Source: Sipunculus nudus (lineage: Eukaryota; Annelida; Sipuncula; Golfingiida; Sipunculidae). Taken from it: 64,000 nt of DNA. Where the stretch lies: contig CM049315.1 in NCBI GenBank assembly GCA_026874595.1, positions 71,841,416 through 71,905,415 on the forward strand, written 5' to 3'. The notes beneath the pieces are model-generated. The model searched no databases and was not told the origin of the DNA. It was given only the letters and a program-made list of their open reading frames with translations. Position 1 is the stretch's first letter, and each line of letters starts with the position of its first letter. This document shows positions 53,301-60,096 of this stretch, in pieces. Made by a program: the position numbers and the translations under genes.

Positions 53301-56300
53301 TAATTAAGGCACCCAAATGATTATTTGTAACCTTTTGAGAACTTCACAAGGTTAAATTTGATCTATTACAGTAAGTCCACCCTTCCCTCTCCTAAAAATT
53401 AAGAAATTAATTAAAATAGTGCTTGCACAGTGAAACCTCGAAATTATGACCACCATTGGACCAAGATAAAGTGGTCACATTTTCAATGTGGTCATCTAAA
53501 CAAGGTCTGACTTAAAGAGCAAAAAAAAATGGGACCATGGAAAAGTGGTTGTTATTTTGAGGTGGTCACTAAACTGAGGTGGTTGTTTAAGGCAGGGTTT
53601 TACTGTAGTTACTTTTGACTTTCAAATACAGGAGCAGCTCTTGCTGGGAAGGTTGCCATAGTGACAGGTGCATCCAGTGGAATCGGGGCAGCAGTTTCCA
53701 AGGCACTGGCTAAAGCAGGATGTAAGGTTGCTATAGCAGCAAGGAGGATAGAAAAACTGCAGCAGCTGAAAGATGAGATTGAGGCTTCGGGAGGAATCGC
53801 TCTGTCAGTAAAAACAGATGTCACAAACAAAGAGGAGGTAATTATTTTATTGTAGACAAACATAAAATGTGGAATAAACTGTGGTTTTTCAGAATATCAC
53901 TGCACATGAATAAAGAAAACCCAGTAGTTATAGGCTAAGGCCATGAATGACACTTTATAGTCAGTATATACCTGGGCCGGATCCAGAACTTTTGGAAGGA
54001 AGGGGTTTCAAGTTACACTGATGGATTAATGCCTTAGCCTTAAAAGTAATTTTTCATAGGATTGAGTTAATCTCGGCCCCCCCCCTTTAGATTAGATACT
54101 ATCAGGGTTAGAACCCATTAATTAAACAGCCAGACAAACCTGTGCATGATCAAATTGTTTGAAAATTGAAATTGGTCACTATGACTTGGTTAAAATTTGC
54201 ATTACCTTTTTAGTACACATAGAGTACAGAGTTTTAATTAATTACTCAGTCACATAAGTATTTCTGAGGATGATATTTCCCAGAAATTCCCAGAAGGGAG
54301 TATTTCCCAGGTTGGGAATTCCCACAACAAGAGTTCCCAAAAAGAGTTAAGATTGCGTTTCATTTTTCTTCTTTATTCAAGTTTTTTATTCTTCCACATT
54401 TATGCTCAGTGAAAGGCTCCAATGGTTGGTTTTATTGTGCAGTGGGTAGCCAGTCAGATGCTGCTTAACTGATTTGTGGCCAGTGATGTTTTGCCTCGCT
54501 AATGCTGGGCCATCGACTGTTATTAAAGGCCAGATGTCACCAGTTAAAAGTCAGACTTTCTTTTGGATTGTCATATTTTGTCAGTGTATCAATCTGGGGC
54601 CTACTGACCATATTGATATAATATTTGACTTTATATTGCAATGTAGTCGGGCACTGGTGAATCTGTACAGCCCTGATAATCAGTGGTGATTAACACATAT
54701 TTGGCAGAGAGGCACCAAACAACTTCATTTACTTAGGCCAAAAAAAAAATAAGGTATGGTTCTCAGGCACTTTTTTTCAGAAATCAGTGCGGGCGAGCGG
54801 TATTTTATTTTTGACCTTTTTTTGAGTGTCTCCATAAAAATGTCATATGATCAGGGAAAAGTATGAAAATAACAATTTTTTTTGCAAAACAGGGAAAAGC
54901 ACTACATAAATTGTAATATTCATCTTCTTGAAAGATAAAAATCAAAATAAAAATTGTTGATGGGGGGGGGGGGGGGTAAAAATTGATGCGGGCGGTGCCT
55001 GAGAACCATACCTTTTATTTTTTTTGGCCTTAGTGGTTTGTAGTCAGCTGTGGTTGACTACCAATTAATGTTGGTTCTTTTGTTACCCAACAATTTTTCA
55101 TAATATGGTCTGATTGGTCAAGAGCTTTGTGGGCAATGCCATATATGGCATATATGGCATTGTGTTTGTTCACGCATGATGCCCTAGCCATTTAGCTGAA
55201 TTATTAGACTAGTTAGTAGTCACCTCCACTGACCCATGCTTGGCATGATAACCTGACGGATGTCTTGTCCTGCCTCACTGGTCACAAGAAATGGGCTGAA
55301 AACTGGCTACACAATACAGGCTGAATATGAACAATAAAAGGTCAATATTTTTTTTTATTTTGAATAATTTTCCATAAACATTAATTTTTTTCAGAAACCT
55401 TCAGTTCCTGAGCTTTCAGGAAATGTTTTATTAGGGCCTCGCTTGACAAGCTGGAGCCCTATAGTGATCACCATGTCAGTCTGTCCTTCCGTCCATCCGT
55501 CCTTCCTTCAGTGACACTTTCTTTCACGCACTATAACTCAAGAACAACATACTGCAGCTTTCCCAAATTAACGGGGTTGATTGGTACCTATGAGGGCTCC
55601 AGACCTATCAAATTACAGACTTGTCTGAATTCCATTATGGCTGGCACAGCCCAAACGCTGTTTTCTTTTGTGCGTGATAACTCAACAACAACATTCTGCA
55701 GCTTTCCCAAATTCACAGGAATAATTGTTACCTATGAGGGCTCCAGACCTATTGAATTACAGACTTGTCTGAATTCCAGTATGGCCGCCACAGCCCAAAT
55801 GCTGATTTTCTTTCGCACGATAACTCAACAACAACATACTGCAGCTTTTCCAAATTCACAGGAATGATTGGCACCTATGAGGGCTCCAGACTTATTGAAT
55901 TACAGACTGGCTCAAAATCAAATGTGGCCAACAGATTACATTTGGTGATTTTCTATTGCACACATTATTTCAGACATATCTTCTTTAATATCATTTGATT
56001 CAGTAGGATTTTTTTCCCTCATGCATATGGATAAAAACCTGTTTCTGTTTGTCATATTTTTCAAATTTTACTTAATTTTTCACCCATGTGAAAACTGGTC
56101 CAGCACTTGCAGAAACGTGGGGCCCTCTGAGGACCATTGTCCGACCATATCTAGTTTTATAATAGGACCATGTTCAGTATTTTTTCTGGTAAATCTATTT
56201 TGAGCTGGTAGATTTATGGTTGAACCTCTGTGGTTACAGGTAGAGAACCTGGTCCAGCAGACAGAGTGTATACTGGGACCTGTAGACATCCTTGTCAACA

Positions 56301-59300
56301 ACGCCGGGGTCATGTACTACACCATGATGAAGAACCTGCAGGTGGACCAGTGGATGAGGCAGGTGGATCTCAACTGCAAGGCAAGTACATGTGTGCCTGT
56401 AATTAAAATGAAAGAAACTTTCACCTGATAAAGTTGTTGATCTCTACTGCAAGGCAAATACATGTGTACCTGTAATTAAAATGAAAGAAACTCTCACCTG
56501 ATGAAGTTGATGATTTCAACTGCAAGGCAAGTACATGTGTGCCTGTAATTAAAATGAAAGAAACTTTCACCTGATAACGTTGTTGATCTCTACTGCAAGG
56601 CAAGTACATGTGTACCTGTAATTAAAATGAAAGAAACTCTCACCTGATGAAGTTGATGATTTCAACTGCAAGGCTAGTACATGTGTACCTGTAATTAAAA
56701 TGAAAGAAACTCTCACCTGATGAAGTTGATGATTTCAACTGCAAGGCTAGTACATGTGTACCTGTAATTAAAATGAAAGAAACTCTCACCTGATAAAGTT
56801 GATGATCTCAACTGCTAGGCCAGTACATGTGTACCTGTAATTAACATGATAGAAACTCTCACCTGACAAAGTTGATGATTTCAACCTCAAGGCAAGTACT
56901 TGTTTACCTGTAATTAAAATGAAAGGAAGTCCCACCTGATAAAGGTAATGATCTCAGCTGCAAGGCAAGTACATTTTTACCTGTAATTAAAATGAAAGAA
57001 ACTCTCACCTGATAAAGTTGATGATTTCAACTGCAAGGCAAGTACATTTGTACCTGTAATTAAAATGAAAGAAACTCTCACTTGAGGAAATTGATGATCT
57101 CAGCTGCAAGGGAAGTACATGTGTACCTGTAATTAAAAAGAAAGAAACTCTCACCTGATAAAGTTTTATTAATTCAACTGCAAGGCAAGTACATTTGTAC
57201 CTGTAATTAAAATGAAAGAATCTCTCACCTGATAAAATTGATGATCTCAACTGCAAGGCAAGTACATGTGAACCTGTAATTAAAAAGAAAGAAACTCTCA
57301 CCTGATTAAGTTGATGAATTCAACTACAAGGCAAGTACATGTGTACCTGTAATTAAAATGGCAGGCATTGTATATTGGACCAGTAAACATAAATTGTGCC
57401 TTGATACAAGCCACACAGGGGAATGCACTGCAAGGCTATCCATCCTGTTGTATAGATATGGTGGTGAACAGGGCTCCAATAATCTGAATATTAGGCTCAG
57501 ATTGATGAATTAACAGAAAAGAATACATGGGGAACTCACAAACCAATGTGAAAATCTGTCTTAATAGTAAGGAGACATTTCCTGTATTATATGCAAGTTG
57601 GCTATTGTCCATTAACCCCTGGAAGCCATGCTTGTATTTCATGTGGTCAGAAAATCAGCAAACATGGAGGTGGAGTTTCCAAATGCTGTGTTAAAACAAA
57701 ATTTTTCTTGCACATGGTAGATGGTGTTTTAAAGTGTAGTAAAATAGCTGACAGTTAGTCTGGTTTATATCAAGTGACAGTGTACTTGTCGCCATGAGGC
57801 ACTGTAAAAAAGTCTAGCATAGATTCAGACCCACACCTCCCAGTGCATCAGTCTAGTAGTCAGGCTAACCTGTCATCAACCATGACTGGTTTTATATCCA
57901 CATTAATATAATATTCATGTTTCATCTTAATTTCATCAGGAAATTAATATATTAATTGCAAAATGTTTTAATTCTGTTCCAGAATCTACTTTTTGAACAA
58001 TTTTACGTTCTGTTACTTTTTGATTATATCAATTTAAAGTCATGTTTCTTGGGTTTTATTCCCAAATGTGATGATATGATCCTACCATATTGATTTTATA
58101 TCAGTTATATTTTATATAACCACATTGGTTCAGAACATGTTATTTTACCTACAAATATGCTTTAAAAGTCAAAAGACAGTTGTTATTATTTATCATTTTG
58201 CTACAACAGGGTATGCTGAACTGCGTGGCCTGTGTGCTGAACGGTATGATTGCCAGAGGTGAAGGCCATATTGTTAACATGTCATCAGATGCTGGTAGAA
58301 AGGTATCAGTAATATTTTTATCAGTTATTAGTCCCACAGTGGGCTCTCCTTTGGGCGACCATCCTTTCTGTCAATGAAATATGGTTTATAATTGAGGTTG
58401 ATTGTTTAACTGGTAACCATTTACAATTTGTTAGCTTCATGAAACAGAAATCGGCGCAAAAATCAGAGTATTTAACAAATTTTCAAGTACAGCATAGTTA
58501 TATTTCCTGTATGCTACCTTAAACTTTAAGATAAATTTTATTAACCAAAATAGATCAGAGTAAATATATAGTGATTTAGATATACAAGTATATAAAGTTA
58601 ATGTTCAACTTTGATGGCAACAGGACAATTACCCCCTGGACAATATCCCCCGGATAATTACCCTCCAAACAATTACCTCCAGACTATAACCCCCAAGTTA
58701 ATTTGTTTTTAATTATTGACATTATCAATATTAACAGGTGCTGGTGTCAAAGACTAATATTATGAATAATGTGACATTATTACATTATCTGCTGTTTCAA
58801 GAATTTCCAGTTCTTCAGCATCCCCTTCATCCATCTAGAAGGTATATAGAGCATTATTTAAATATTTCATGCAATAAAGGATAGAGTCTACATTATGTCA
58901 AAATATAATATGTGGGGTTTACTGTATTGTGAGACTGTGAAAATGAAAACCTCACAAAACACTGTAAAAGTTGAAATTGTGAAATTTTATCCTCGCAAAT
59001 ATGAAGCCAACCACATTAATTACCCAACTCCTTTAAATGCAGTTGTATTTGCATGTATTACAAAAACAATAGTTCTCTTTGTTGGTGTGAATATGTTTTA
59101 ATCAAATAAGAAATTGGTTTTAATTCTAAAGGTGAAGAACATTTGCAATGTGCTTTATATCATGCCAAAAGCTTATTTTTGCTGAATTCAAAAGTTCTTA
59201 GCAGACCCATCCTGGCACAAGGGCTTATCATCTCCAGTTCACCCAATTTATTCATTGTTATGGTCCTGTGTGTGAGTAAACACAGTCCATATGTATCTGT

Positions 59301-60034
59301 TTACCATAACATGACATACAGCAAAAATACTAATGTGAATAAAAGAAGGGACAAAGAAGAAACAGGGGTTTGAAGCTTGAAAAATCTTGTTTTGTAAAGT
59401 TGCACTGTATGGCCACCAGGTGGCATTGGCTAAATTTATATTTTGCACCACTGATCACACCTGGTTCAAGCTTTTTCCACTTCTTACTGGAGCAGGTGAA
59501 AGGTTTAAGAATGAAAACATTTTATGGAGAAAACAATTTATTTCTTGTATATTTAACATACCTGGTATGTGAAAATGTCCCTTTAAGGTATGGTATTCAA
59601 GACACTCATGGCCTCTTGCACAGACTAGACAGTATCTTGAGAATAAACTTAACCTTTGACCACAGGCTAGCCTGATACATTAATCATCTTTAGCCTCATA
59701 TTTGTCTTTGCAGGGTTTTCCAGGTCTGGCTGTGTACTCAGGGACCAAATTCTTTGTAGAAGGGACATCCCAGGCCATGAGACAGGAACTGTGTGGGTCA
59801 GGGGTCAAGGTCACCTGTATACAGCCAGGAGATGTGAAAACAGAACTTCTCACTCACACCACAGATACAGAGGTAAGCTGATGAGCGTGGTTTTTAATGT
59901 TTTATATGGATGACTAATTTTCTCTGATATGTGCTCCTATAAACTACAAATATTTTACTCACATTGGAAAGAGAGAGGGACAGAAAATTTGGTATACACA
60001 CAAGATACACACACATACATACATAGTTACATAC

Positions 60035-60096
<62 letters not shown>

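Noticed and set aside
55511-55998. 118-codon plus-strand frame in intron 21
   Set aside because: It covers three tandem copies of a dispersed ~145-bp repeat and has no recognisable protein motif.
56421-57301. Minus-strand frames in intron 22
   Set aside because: Periodic translation of the 73-bp minisatellite.
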